Assembly: GCA_965220645.1 (NCBI GenBank)
Contig: OZ244836.1
Coordinates: forward strand, 620,001 to 684,000
Reading direction: 5' to 3'
DNA: 64,000 bases
From: Aldehydirespirator sp965220645
GTDB lineage: Bacteria; Actinomycetota; Acidimicrobiia; Acidimicrobiales; Aldehydirespiratoraceae
Under the pieces are notes generated by a model that saw only the letters and a list, made by a program, of their open reading frames with translations, did no database searches and was not told where the DNA came from. Positions 16,991 through 25,397 of the stretch are shown piece by piece. The first letter of the stretch is position 1. Each line of letters starts with the position of its first letter. A program made the translations under genes and the position numbers.

Positions 16991-17719
16991 ATGGCTGCCG
17001 GCGGTGCTTTCGTCTTTGACCTGTTCCACACGCTGGTGGATCCAGAGCACTTTCGCTCGCCTGGATTCCGAAGGGTGGCGGCGGTCGCTGAGGTTTGTGG
17101 GGTGGATCTCGACCGGTTCGGCGCGTTCTGGTCAGCGACCTATGTTGAGCGAGAGACGACACCGATCGACCTCGTTGTGCTGGTGGAGCGGTTCTGTGAG
17201 ACAGAGCGGGAGCCGCTTACTGCAGCCAAGCGGGCGAGCGTCGATGAGATTCTCGGCAAGTGCCAGGACGAGGCGCTGCGGGCCCCAGAGCCCGAGATCG
17301 TCGAACTGGTCGCCAAGCTGGCGCGTCGGCGACCGATCGGGGTGCTGAGCAACTGCCATGAGCGGGAGGTTCGATGCTGGGCTGAATCGCCGCTGGCGCG
17401 TCACGTCACGGTGTTTGGGCGATCCTGCGATATCGGAGCGATGAAGCCCGATCTGAGGCCGTACCGGTGGATGGCAACGCAACTCCGGATCGAGCCACGC
17501 AAATCGGTCTATGTCGGAAACGGATCTTCCGACGAGCTTGCCGGCGCGCGACAGGCAGGATTCGGCCACATCGTGCATTCCAACGTCTTCGATCGCAGCA
17601 ACGGACTCGTGGAGCCACAGGAGCAGCTGCGACGAGCAAGACAAGCCGACACGACCGTCGACACCGTGGACGACGAACTCGCCCTCCGTTGTCACAACGA
17701 TCCTCCGCCTCGCAGTTAG
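16991..17719 (+). CDS. HAD superfamily hydrolase
   Basis: A 242-residue haloacid dehalogenase-type phosphatase or dehalogenase. Motif I is FDLFHTLVD (nucleophile Asp, about residue 9), motif II is VLSNCHE, motif III is the Lys of MKPD and motif IV is VGNGSSDELAGAR. A helical cap domain lies between motifs I and II. The closest general pattern is the subfamily I enzymes annotated as HAD-IA. The substrate is unknown. It stands between an IS remnant and a toxin-antitoxin pair with no obvious partner. Confidence 0.85.
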   Translation: MAAGGAFVFDLFHTLVDPEHFRSPGFRRVAAVAEVCGVDLDRFGAFWSATYVERETTPIDLVVLVERFCETEREPLTAAKRASVDEILGKCQDEALRAPEPEIVELVAKLARRRPIGVLSNCHEREVRCWAESPLARHVTVFGRSCDIGAMKPDLRPYRWMATQLRIEPRKSVYVGNGSSDELAGARQAGFGHIVHSNVFDRSNGLVEPQEQLRRARQADTTVDTVDDELALRCHNDPPPRS

Positions 17720-17889
17720 GTGGTCACCGAGATGGCTTGGCGGGCGAACGACGCGTCGGTGAGCTGGTCGACGAGGTAACCGGCGAGATCGGCCCGGCTG
17801 TGTAGACCTTTGGGAGACTGAATCGCCGACGGCTTTCCCGGCGGGTCCTGTCCCGCCCACGTTTGTTGTTATTGGGATCGTCTGGCATT

Positions 17890-17899
17890 ACATTAATGT
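17890..17899. promoter_or_regulatory. Candidate toxin-antitoxin operator palindrome
   Basis: ACATTAATGT is a perfect 10-base palindrome in an AT-rich patch 40 bases before the antitoxin ATG, where RHH antitoxins commonly bind to repress their own operon. Identification rests on position and symmetry only. Confidence 0.4.
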
Positions 17900-17939
17900 C
17901 AAATGAAGTGATTGACTTCCAACTGACCAAGGAGTCCGC

Positions 17940-18161
17940 ATGAGCCAAGTCACAGCCCGGGTCTCCAATGAGCTTGTTGAGGCGCTGGATGCGGCCGCTG
18001 AGAAGTTGAAGCGCAGCCGGGCCGACGTCATTCGGCAGGCCTTGGAACGCTATGTGGAGGATTATGAAGATCTCGAGGCCGCTCTTGAGCGCCTGCGAGA
18101 TCCAGCCGACCCGGTGCTTGATTGGGATCGCGTCAGACATGAGCTGCTCAGTTCGGATTGA
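17940..18161 (+). CDS. Ribbon-helix-helix antitoxin (CopG/ParD-like)
   Basis: A 73-residue protein. The ribbon-helix-helix motif is VTARVSNELVEALDAAAEKLKRSRADVIRQALERYVED at about residues 4-41, followed by an acidic C-terminal tail that would wrap the toxin. GGAG at 17931-17934 serves as ribosome binding site. It pairs with the RelE-like gene 46 bases downstream and probably represses the shared promoter. Confidence 0.85.
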   Translation: MSQVTARVSNELVEALDAAAEKLKRSRADVIRQALERYVEDYEDLEAALERLRDPADPVLDWDRVRHELLSSD

Positions 18162-18200
18162 ACGCATCGCGACCCGAGAATGACAGATGGCGCAGAAGCC
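18146..18200. repeat. Decayed duplicate of the toxin gene 5' end
   Basis: The stretch covering the antitoxin stop and the following spacer resembles the first codons of the toxin gene at about 18219-18268. Read in the toxin frame it gives SVRIERIATRE then a stop, against SVRIKRSATRD in the real toxin. It suggests a tandem duplication in which the upstream copy has died. Confidence 0.6.
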
Positions 18201-18207
18201 GTAGTCG

Positions 18208-18471
18208 ATGGCCGCATACTCAGTTCGAATTAAGCGCAGCGCGACCCGAGACCTGGCGCAGATTGCTCGACAGGACCGTGAGCGCATTGTGTACGCCATT
18301 GATCGCCTCGCCGAGCAACCGCATGCGGGCTACTCGCTGAAGGGAGATTTGCGGGGTCTTCGCCGCATACGCGTCGGCGACTACAGGGTGGTTTACGAAT
18401 TGCTCGACAATGAACTAGTGGTCCTCGTTGTTCGTGTTGCACATCGCCGGGAGGCCTATCGCCGCCGTTAG
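18208..18471 (+). CDS. RelE/ParE family toxin
   Basis: An 87-residue protein with the usual RelE pattern: IKRSATRDLAQIARQDRERIVYAIDRLAEQP, then GDLRGLRRIRVGDYRVVYELLDNELVVLVVRVAHRREAYRR. The conserved Arg-x-Gly-x-Tyr-Arg and C-terminal Arg/Tyr residues expected of an mRNA interferase are present. It follows the RHH antitoxin in the same direction. Whether it is RelE-like (mRNA cleavage) or ParE-like (gyrase) cannot be told for certain; the Tyr-Arg pattern favours RelE. Confidence 0.87.
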   Translation: MAAYSVRIKRSATRDLAQIARQDRERIVYAIDRLAEQPHAGYSLKGDLRGLRRIRVGDYRVVYELLDNELVVLVVRVAHRREAYRRR

Positions 18472-18900
18472 AGGAGCGATCTCGCCTGGCTTTGCAAGGG
18501 TGTGGGTGCCCAATATCGTGAGCCATACGCGCATCAGCGGTACCCGACTGACCTCCACAGCGGGGTGTTAGCCACCTAGCACCCGTTCTGTCAGCCGGCA
18601 AGCGCCATGTCCGTTGCCCCGGATCTTGCAGGACCAGCATCAGCAGCGTTGCAAGACCTGCATTGGAAGCATTGCAAAGCACCAATGGAACTGCGATGGA
18701 TACTCTGACCGGCGACGACACCTAAGCTCAAGCTGTCCGAATGCCTCCTACGGGTTGGTGGAGTTCTGTCCCGGGTGTTGCACGAAGTCCAGTCACGCGA
18801 GCCTCGGCGCCCACGCTATGGAAGCCATCGTCGGTATTGAGATGATCGCGAGTATGGCCGAGGCTGTGCTCGGTCCCAAGCAGCAAGGAGGATTCTGAGC
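18472..18900. other. Gap without a convincing gene
   Basis: A 429-base stretch. A short frame ending at 18898, directly before the next ATG, has a compositionally odd Cys-rich sequence and no recognisable domain. AGGAGG at 18887-18892 is the ribosome binding site of the M20 peptidase. I see no other structured feature. Confidence 0.5.
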
Positions 18901-20337
18901 ATGGACTGGGATGCCGTCTCGGTCGCGGTCGCGGGATGCTGGCGAGACGAGATCATTGGAGAGCTCGAGCGCTACATCGCGATCCCGGCGCTGTCGCCGG
19001 CCTTCGACGCCGGCTGGGAGGAGGCGGGCCACATCGAGGCCGCGGTGCAGCAGGTGTCAGCCTGGATGGCTGCTCGTCCCGTGGCCGGGATGACAGTGGA
19101 GGTTCAGCGGCTGCCGGGCCGCACGCCGCTGATCGTCGCCGAGGTGGAGCCGTTCGGTGTGCAGCCCGCGGGCGGCGTTGGCGAGTCCACGGTGGTGCTC
19201 TACGGGCACTTGGACAAGCAGCCGGAGATGACGGGATGGCGCGACGGGCTCGGGCCGTGGACGCCGGTGCGCGACGGTGATCGGCTCTACGGGCGGGGTG
19301 GTGCCGACGACGGGTATGCGGCCTTCGCCAGCATCGCCGCCATCGAAGCGGTCCAGGCCTGCGGCGGCAGCCACGGCCGGTGCCTGGTGCTGATCGAGGC
19401 CTCCGAGGAGTCCGGCAGCCCCGACCTGATGGCTCACCTCGACGTGCTGGGGGACCGTCTCGGTGATGTGGCCCTGTTGGTGTGTCTGGACTCCGGCTGC
19501 GCGACCTACGACACGGTGTGGCTGACCACGTCGCTGCGGGGATTGGTGGAGGCGATGCTGCGGGTGGATGTGATTGCCGAAGGCTGGCACAGCGGCATGG
19601 CCAGCGGCCTGGTGCCGTCGTCGTTCCGGCTGGCTCGCATCCTGTTGGACCGGATCGAGGATTCTGCCAGCGGGATGGTGCTGCTGGACGCGGCCAATGT
19701 CGAGATCCCGGCCCACCGGGTCGCGGAGGCTCGGGCCATGGCGGAGTTGCTCGGTGGCACCGGTGAGGACTTCGGCCTGATCGGGGAGCTGCAGTTGATG
19801 GAGCAGGATCCCGCCGAGGGGTTGCTGGCCCGCACGTGGCGTCCGGCGCTGAGCGTGGTGGGAGCCGACGGCCTGCCACCGGCTGCCTCCGCGGGAAACG
19901 TGCTGCGGCCCTATACCGCGCTCAAGCTCAGCCTTCGTTTGCCGCCAACAGCCGCCTCCTCTGCTGCCGCGTCGGAGCTTGTTGGTCGGCTCAGCTCTGA
20001 TCCGCCTCTGCGAGCATCCGTGAGCGTGGAGGACATCGATTGTGCTGACGGGTGGGACGCGCCGGACTTGTCGCCATGGTTGGCGGATGCGCTGAACGAC
20101 ACCGCGAAGCGCCGTTTCGGGCAGCCCATGCAGCTCTTCGGGGAGGGCGGCAGCATCCCGTTCATCGCGATGCTCGGCGAGATGTTTCCCGCGGCGCAGT
20201 TTGTCGTGACGGGGGTGCTGGGCCCGGAGTCCAACGCTCATGGACCCAACGAGTTCCTGCATGTGGACTACGCCGAGAAGCTCACCGGCTGCATCGCCGA
20301 CATCCTCCACGCGGAGGCCACACGCCGGCCGGGTTGA
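18901..20337 (+). CDS. M20 family metallopeptidase / dipeptidase
   Basis: A 478-residue di-zinc hydrolase. The catalytic elements are all visible: the first His and Asp in VLYGHLDKQPEM, the bridging Asp in YGRGGADDGYA, the general-base Glu pair in LIEASEESGSPDL, another Asp in CLDSGC, and the C-terminal His in SNAHGPNEF. A dimerisation (lid) domain lies between. It belongs to the dipeptidase branch that includes carnosinase-like enzymes. No signal peptide, so cytoplasmic. It could process peptides imported by the oligopeptide-type transporter encoded at 22-29 kb (inference from distance). Confidence 0.9.
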   Translation: MDWDAVSVAVAGCWRDEIIGELERYIAIPALSPAFDAGWEEAGHIEAAVQQVSAWMAARPVAGMTVEVQRLPGRTPLIVAEVEPFGVQPAGGVGESTVVLYGHLDKQPEMTGWRDGLGPWTPVRDGDRLYGRGGADDGYAAFASIAAIEAVQACGGSHGRCLVLIEASEESGSPDLMAHLDVLGDRLGDVALLVCLDSGCATYDTVWLTTSLRGLVEAMLRVDVIAEGWHSGMASGLVPSSFRLARILLDRIEDSASGMVLLDAANVEIPAHRVAEARAMAELLGGTGEDFGLIGELQLMEQDPAEGLLARTWRPALSVVGADGLPPAASAGNVLRPYTALKLSLRLPPTAASSAAASELVGRLSSDPPLRASVSVEDIDCADGWDAPDLSPWLADALNDTAKRRFGQPMQLFGEGGSIPFIAMLGEMFPAAQFVVTGVLGPESNAHGPNEFLHVDYAEKLTGCIADILHAEATRRPG

Positions 20338-20350
20338 CGCTCGATCACGG

Positions 20351-21379
20351 TCAGGCGATCAGACGATCCGTCAACGCTGCGATCTCGGGATCGACGTAGG
20401 CGCCGTCGGCCTGGACCTGCTGATCGTCGAGCCATACGGACGGGTTCAGAACCACTCCGTCGGAGTGGACTGGAGAGCCGAGTTCGGTGGCCCCGATGCC
20501 GATCTGCACGCATCCGAAGATCCGCTCATCCTCCAGTATCCGTCCAGAGGGCCTCTTGACACCCGGGTTGAATCCGTAGCAGAAGTGGTCGAACATCAGA
20601 GCTTCGGCGTTGCCGGAGGATCGCAGCCACTGTTCGTAGAGCTTGGCCTCGGGCCCCCCTGAGAACTCGGTTGCGTATCCGTCCACGATGGTCATCACGA
20701 TCGGCTCGTTCAGCAGCCCGAGGCTGTCGGGAGGCCATGCCGCCCCGTCGAACACCAGCGTTCCGTTGGCGGACTCCCGCACGACCATGCACCCGGACTG
20801 GCCGCCGAGCATCTGGGGCCAACCGCCCTCGGTGGGGGGATCCTCCCAGAACGGGTCGCCTGCGGAGTCGATGGCCATCGTGATATCGCAGCCCGCTGGG
20901 TTGGTCAGCCGCAGCGCGTCGACCGCCTGCGATCTTCGGTACAGCAGCGTCTTGACCTCCTCCAGCAGGGCGTTGTCCACCTTGCCGATGGTGCGGATCA
21001 TCATGTCCACATCCATGCCGGTGAGCTCCACATAAACGCAGCCGTTGGCGATGGCGGCCTCGTAGGCGGTGCTGTAGAGGTGGTACCCGACCGAGAAGTT
21101 GATCCAGTGCCGTGCCCGCAGCGCCGCTCCTGCCACCGGCTCCGGCACTGTTCCCACGGGTGGGCCGGTCGGGTAGGTGAGGACGGTGGGCACCGCGCCG
21201 AGCGCGTGCGCCGCGGCCGCTGTGGCCCTCGCGACCCGCTGATCAGCTTGGCTGTCGGCGGTGATCAGCACCTGGTCGCCGGGCTCGACTGGCCGCACGT
21301 GTGTGAGAAGTACCCGGGCGGCGTGGTGCAACTCGAATTCGGCGAACTCCGGGGTCGCTTCAGTTCCCAAGATGCTCAT
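20351..21379 (-). CDS. NicX-like metalloenzyme (2,5-dihydroxypyridine 5,6-dioxygenase / M29-like family)
   Basis: A 342-residue protein close to the length of NicX (about 350). The C-terminal segments FDHFCYGFNPG and GSPVHSDGVVLNP provide the His and His-x-Asp ligands expected for the mononuclear iron of this family. The N-terminal half has the family segment EPGDQVLITADSQADQRVARA. Members have been annotated as leucyl aminopeptidases or ring-opening dioxygenases, so the reaction is uncertain. It is convergent with the M20 peptidase (13-base gap) and followed upstream by an Lrp-type regulator on the same strand. Confidence 0.72.
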   Translation of the reverse strand: MSILGTEATPEFAEFELHHAARVLLTHVRPVEPGDQVLITADSQADQRVARATAAAAHALGAVPTVLTYPTGPPVGTVPEPVAGAALRARHWINFSVGYHLYSTAYEAAIANGCVYVELTGMDVDMMIRTIGKVDNALLEEVKTLLYRRSQAVDALRLTNPAGCDITMAIDSAGDPFWEDPPTEGGWPQMLGGQSGCMVVRESANGTLVFDGAAWPPDSLGLLNEPIVMTIVDGYATEFSGGPEAKLYEQWLRSSGNAEALMFDHFCYGFNPGVKRPSGRILEDERIFGCVQIGIGATELGSPVHSDGVVLNPSVWLDDQQVQADGAYVDPEIAALTDRLIA

Positions 21380-21421
21380 CGCGTCTCCCTTATGAGCGGG
21401 TCGGTCATATCAGCGCAAGCC

Positions 21422-21949
21422 CTACCTTGACGAGTCGCGTTTGGTTGGTCCGGATGCCTTGCTCGCGTTGGGGACGGCAGGGCCGTTGAGCAGGCCTGTG
21501 ATGTTTATGTTGGAGTCGTACTTGATGTCGGTGATCAGGTAAGAGGTGACCGACAGCACCCCCTTGATGGCTTGAATCTCGTGGTGAAGCACGTGTTCTA
21601 GGTGCGATACGTCGCGGCAGAAGGCATCCACCAAGAGGTCATGATCGCCGGCGAGGGTGGCGATGTAGCCGGTGGCGTCGAGGGCTACGAGCGCCTCTGT
21701 GACTTGTTCGAGTCTGTCCGGTTGGACCCTCAGCAGGAACGTTGCCTGAAGGCCGATTTCTGCTCGGTGCGGATCCAGCCACACCTTGAGGTGCAAAGCG
21801 CCCGAGTCGCGCATCGCTGTAATGCGGTTGCGGACCGTGCTTATTGACACCCCCACGGCTTTCGAGATCTCGCTGTAGGTCGCGCGGGCGTCTCCGCTGA
21901 GCACCTTGAGGATGGCCTGGTCTAGGTCGTCTAGCTTCAATTTTTGCAC
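21422..21949 (-). CDS. Lrp/AsnC family transcriptional regulator
   Basis: A 175-residue protein with a GTG start. The N-terminal winged helix covers about residues 5-60 (LDDLDQAILKVLSGDARATYSEISKAVGVSISTVRNRI), followed by a RAM/AsnC ligand-binding domain (about 68-145). It is divergent from the ABC transporter operon at 22075, across 125 bases of AT-rich DNA, and probably controls that operon and possibly the NicX-like gene. An amino acid effector would suit the amino acid decarboxylase in the operon (inference). Confidence 0.88.
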   Translation of the reverse strand: MQKLKLDDLDQAILKVLSGDARATYSEISKAVGVSISTVRNRITAMRDSGALHLKVWLDPHRAEIGLQATFLLRVQPDRLEQVTEALVALDATGYIATLAGDHDLLVDAFCRDVSHLEHVLHHEIQAIKGVLSVTSYLITDIKYDSNINITGLLNGPAVPNASKASGPTKRDSSR

Positions 21950-22074
21950 ATCCTTGGATGTTTGAACTAGGATTTGCGATCTTAGGGGTACTATATGCTA
22001 ATATCTGTGGATGACGAATCCACCGGCGTGTGGCCTGGATCATACGCCGGGACTGGATCGAGAGGGGAGTTCCC
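21950..22074. promoter_or_regulatory. Divergent Lrp / ABC operon control region
   Basis: A 125-base, comparatively AT-rich region between the two divergent genes, containing TACTATATGCTAATAT at about 21988-22003. It must hold both promoters. AGAGGGGAG just before 22075 is the ribosome binding site of the binding-protein gene. No precise -35/-10 pair is assigned. Confidence 0.45.
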
Positions 22075-23814
22075 ATGAGGATCCGACACATCTTGGCGGC
22101 ACTTTCGGTGCTGGCGTTGCTGGCCACCGCCTGCGGCGAGGACGATGACCAAACCGTAGATGAGCCGTCCGCAGGCGACACCGAAGCGCCGTCCAGCGAC
22201 AGCGACCAGCAGGACGGTGCAGCCGAGCCAGACGATGCAGAGCCCGGCGCGGACGAGACCGCTAGCGACGCCGTCGCCGACAACGGGACATCCGAGGCCG
22301 ACGGGACATCCGAGGACGACACGGCCGCGGCCAGCACCGACGCAGACATGAGCGCGGGCCGTTTCGTTTACGCCAGCGCGTTCCCCTTCGTGGACCTCGA
22401 CCCGTCGTCGGCCTTCTCGGCGGAGCACATCGTGCTGCAGAACGTGTATGAGACTCTGACCAGGTTCAACCCGCCCGGATCGTCAGAACTGCTGTCCCCC
22501 GGTCTCGCCGTGGAGTGGGAGTCGAATAGCGACGCCACCGTATGGACCTTCACGCTTCGCGAGGGCGTCACGTTCCACGACGGTTCGCCCTTCAACGCCG
22601 AGGCAGTGAAGACCTCGCTACAGAGGACCATCGATCTGGGGCTTGGCGCCGCGTTCATCTTCCTGCCGGTCGAGTCCATGGAAGTAGTGGACGACTTGAC
22701 CATCAGCTTCAGCCTCGCCTGGCCTGCCCCGCTCGACCTGGTCATGTCGTCGAGCTTCGCGGCCTACATCATGAGTCCCGACTCCGCGGGGCAGGACAGC
22801 CAATGGTTCAACGATGGCAATGGTGCAGGCACGGGCCCGTACGTGATCGAATCGGTGTCTCCCAACGAGAACGTGATCCTGGCGCGGCACGATGCCTATT
22901 GGGGCGGCTGGTCCAACGGTCAGTTCGACGAGATCGAGCTTCGCATCGTGGAGGATCCGGTGCTGGCCGAACAGATGATCCGCAGCGGCGACGCCGACTT
23001 CACGTTCAACCTGCCATTCGACGCCTATCCCTCGCTGGCGGGCGACGAGAGCCTCTCAGTAGTGCGGGGCCTCTCGATGACGAACCTGTTCGGACTGCTC
23101 AACAATGTCCGTCTCTCGGCGGACGTGCGCGAGGCCTTGGTGCTCTCCTTCCCCTATGACGACGTGGTCGACAACCTCTACGGCGGGGAAGCCACCCGGG
23201 CTGTAGGGCCGATACCGCAGACCATCTGGGGCGCGACCACAGATCTAGGACTGCCGCAGACCGACCTGGGCCGCGCCGCCCAGATCCTCGGCGAGGCCGG
23301 CGTTCGGGATCTCTCACTGACCTACAGCTACGACGTCGGCGAGGTGGAGCAACAGCAGATCGGCGAAGTTTGGAAGGCCAACCTGGCCTCCATCGGTGTC
23401 GACCTTGTGCTGGAGCCGCTCACCTGGGACGCGCGATGGGCGATCGCCCAGGGCGACCCCGCCAACGCCCAAGACATCTTCACGATGTTCTGGTACCCGA
23501 CCTACGTGACACCCACCGACTTCCTGTACTCGCTCTATCGCTCAGAGGAAGCACCGTTCTTCAACCTCGGCTACTACAGCAACCCCGACTTCGACGCTCT
23601 GCTCGACGCCGCCGATGCCACCAGCGGCACAGACACCGACGCAGCAAGCGACATGTTCCAACAGGCGCAGCAGATCCTCATCGAGGACAACGCGGCCGTG
23701 TTCATGCTGGACGTGCCCAGCGTTTCGGTGATCAGTGCCGATATCAGCGGGTACACGCCGAATCCGGCCTACTCCAATGTGGTCAGGTTCCATGACCTGA
23801 GGCGCGCGGGCTAG
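22075..23814 (+). CDS. ABC transporter substrate-binding lipoprotein, oligopeptide/nickel family (SBP family 5)
   Basis: A 579-residue lipoprotein. The signal peptide ends in the lipobox LLATAC (Cys about residue 20). A low-complexity Asp/Glu/Ser/Thr linker of about 80 residues follows, then a DppA/OppA-type domain: WTFTLREGVTFHDGSPFNAEAV, GTGPYVIESVSPNENVILARHDAYWGG, and near the end FYSLYR-like and YYSNPDFDALLDAA segments. The ATG at 22075 is used because it begins a proper signal peptide with a ribosome binding site; the frame is open upstream. It is the first gene of an operon with a PLP decarboxylase, two permeases and two ATPases. Confidence 0.92.
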   Translation: MRIRHILAALSVLALLATACGEDDDQTVDEPSAGDTEAPSSDSDQQDGAAEPDDAEPGADETASDAVADNGTSEADGTSEDDTAAASTDADMSAGRFVYASAFPFVDLDPSSAFSAEHIVLQNVYETLTRFNPPGSSELLSPGLAVEWESNSDATVWTFTLREGVTFHDGSPFNAEAVKTSLQRTIDLGLGAAFIFLPVESMEVVDDLTISFSLAWPAPLDLVMSSSFAAYIMSPDSAGQDSQWFNDGNGAGTGPYVIESVSPNENVILARHDAYWGGWSNGQFDEIELRIVEDPVLAEQMIRSGDADFTFNLPFDAYPSLAGDESLSVVRGLSMTNLFGLLNNVRLSADVREALVLSFPYDDVVDNLYGGEATRAVGPIPQTIWGATTDLGLPQTDLGRAAQILGEAGVRDLSLTYSYDVGEVEQQQIGEVWKANLASIGVDLVLEPLTWDARWAIAQGDPANAQDIFTMFWYPTYVTPTDFLYSLYRSEEAPFFNLGYYSNPDFDALLDAADATSGTDTDAASDMFQQAQQILIEDNAAVFMLDVPSVSVISADISGYTPNPAYSNVVRFHDLRRAG

Positions 23815-23823
23815 CACACGGTG

Positions 23824-23870
23824 CCAGGACCGGGGCTGCCAGTCCCTTAGAGATGGCGCCCCGGTCCTGG
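23824..23870 (+). terminator. Intra-operon hairpin (attenuator or partial terminator)
   Basis: A perfect 13-base-pair stem (CCAGGACCGGGGC at 23824-23836 with its complement at 23858-23870) and a 21-base loop, directly after the binding-protein stop. There is no T run. Such a stem often raises binding-protein output over the downstream genes by stabilising or terminating the transcript. Confidence 0.7.
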
Positions 23871-23906
23871 CTCGGAACAACGAGAGCTCCGCAAGGGGGA
23901 TGTCAA

Positions 23907-25325
23907 GTGTCGCGCGAGACGTATCCGGCGCTGGCCTCACTCGACCTCGAAGCCTTCCGCCGCAACGGGCACACCCTTGTGGACTGGATTGCCGACTATC
24001 TCCGTGACGTCGGACAAAGGCGAGTGCTTGAGGCAGTTGAGCCCGGCGATATCCATGCAAAGCTGCCCCAGCGGGTTCCTGAACAGCCGGAGCCTTTCGA
24101 AGCATTGCTCGCCGACTTGGACCGCGTGGTGCTGCCGGGGCTCGCTCATTGGCAGCATCCGGGCTGGTTCGCGTACTTCCCGGCAGCGTCATCGCCCCCG
24201 GCGGTCTTGGGGGAGTTCGCTGCAGCTGGCCTCGGCGTCGAGGGGATGCTGTGGTCTACCTCGCCCGCGGCCACCGAGATCGAGTCCCGCGTCGTGGACT
24301 GGCTCGTTGACCTCCTTGGCGTGCCCCAGCAATGGAAGACCACCGAATTAGGCGGCGGAGTGCTTCAATCCGGCGCCTCAGCGTCCACTCACACCGCTCT
24401 AGTGGTTTCTCGCGAAGTCTGTTCGGAGCGTACTGGTGCCGCGATCGAACAGATGGTGGCCTATGCGTCGCGCGAGGCCCATTCCTCGGTCGAGAAGGGC
24501 GCTCGAATGGCTGGGTTCCGTCACATCAGGCAGCTAGAAACGGACGAAGCGTTGTCGGTCAGGCCAGAGGCACTCGCGGCTGTGATCGAGGCTGACCGAC
24601 GGCTGGGCCTAACTCCCGCCTTCGTGTGCTCGACCGTCGGTACTACCGGCACGACCGCCGTGGACCCAGTTCGCTGCCTCGGCGAGATAGCCCGAGGCGA
24701 GGGTCTCTGGCACCACGTCGACGCCGCTTATGCGGGCTCGGCCATGATCTGCGAGGAGTTCCACTGTCATCATGACGGGCTGGAGCTAGCTGACAGCTAC
24801 ACGTTCAACCCGCACAAGTGGCTGGCCACGAATGTTGGATGCTCGGTGATGTGGGTGGCCGATCGCCGTCCGCTAATCGCAGGCCTGAGCGTTCTACCTC
24901 CGTACCTGCGGAACGAGGCCACGGCGTCTGGCAGGGTGATCGACTATCGGGACTGGCACTTGCCGTTGAGTCGACCCTTCCGGGCACTGAAGCTGTGGTT
25001 TGTGTTGCGATCCTTCGGCGCGGAAGGACTACGCGCCATGATCCGCGCACACGTCGCTTGGGCCCGCAACCTTGCCGAGCGCATCGACAGCCACCCCAAT
25101 CTGGACCGCGTCGCGCCGGTCCCGTTCGCCTTGGTTGCGCTCGCTCACCGAGATGGCAACGAGGCCACTGATGCGCTGGTCTCGGCGGTAAACAGCTCCG
25201 GTCGCTTCTATATCTCTCAGTCGGAGGTCGGCGGTCGCCGATACGCCCGCATCGTTGTGGGGTCCACCTGGACCACTCGCGAACATGTTGATGCTTTGTG
25301 GGACCTGATAGCCGCCAGCGCGTGA
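23907..25325 (+). CDS. PLP-dependent group II amino acid decarboxylase (aromatic-L-amino-acid decarboxylase-like)
   Basis: A 472-residue PLP enzyme. The cofactor lysine is K304 in SYTFNPHKWLATN, the ring-stacking His is in EAHSSVEKGARMAG (about 192), and the Asp holding the pyridine nitrogen is in HHVDAAYAGSAM (272). The N-terminal segment HWQHPGWFAYFPAASSPPAVLGE is typical of the AADC/tyrosine decarboxylase branch rather than glutamate decarboxylase. The GTG at 23907 has GCAAGGGGGA just upstream and begins the conserved part. It lies inside an oligopeptide-type ABC operon between the binding protein and the permeases. Confidence 0.9.
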   Translation: MSRETYPALASLDLEAFRRNGHTLVDWIADYLRDVGQRRVLEAVEPGDIHAKLPQRVPEQPEPFEALLADLDRVVLPGLAHWQHPGWFAYFPAASSPPAVLGEFAAAGLGVEGMLWSTSPAATEIESRVVDWLVDLLGVPQQWKTTELGGGVLQSGASASTHTALVVSREVCSERTGAAIEQMVAYASREAHSSVEKGARMAGFRHIRQLETDEALSVRPEALAAVIEADRRLGLTPAFVCSTVGTTGTTAVDPVRCLGEIARGEGLWHHVDAAYAGSAMICEEFHCHHDGLELADSYTFNPHKWLATNVGCSVMWVADRRPLIAGLSVLPPYLRNEATASGRVIDYRDWHLPLSRPFRALKLWFVLRSFGAEGLRAMIRAHVAWARNLAERIDSHPNLDRVAPVPFALVALAHRDGNEATDALVSAVNSSGRFYISQSEVGGRRYARIVVGSTWTTREHVDALWDLIAASA

Positions 25326-25397
25326 CGATCCTGCGTCTCTCACAACCGTGAGCCATGATGGCTTCGAGTTCCAGGCAGGGTTGACGAGGCGGGCTCC

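Noticed and set aside
18614..18898. A 94-residue Cys-containing open frame before the M20 peptidase
   Set aside because: It has no domain and no ribosome binding site, and its end merely abuts the next ATG.
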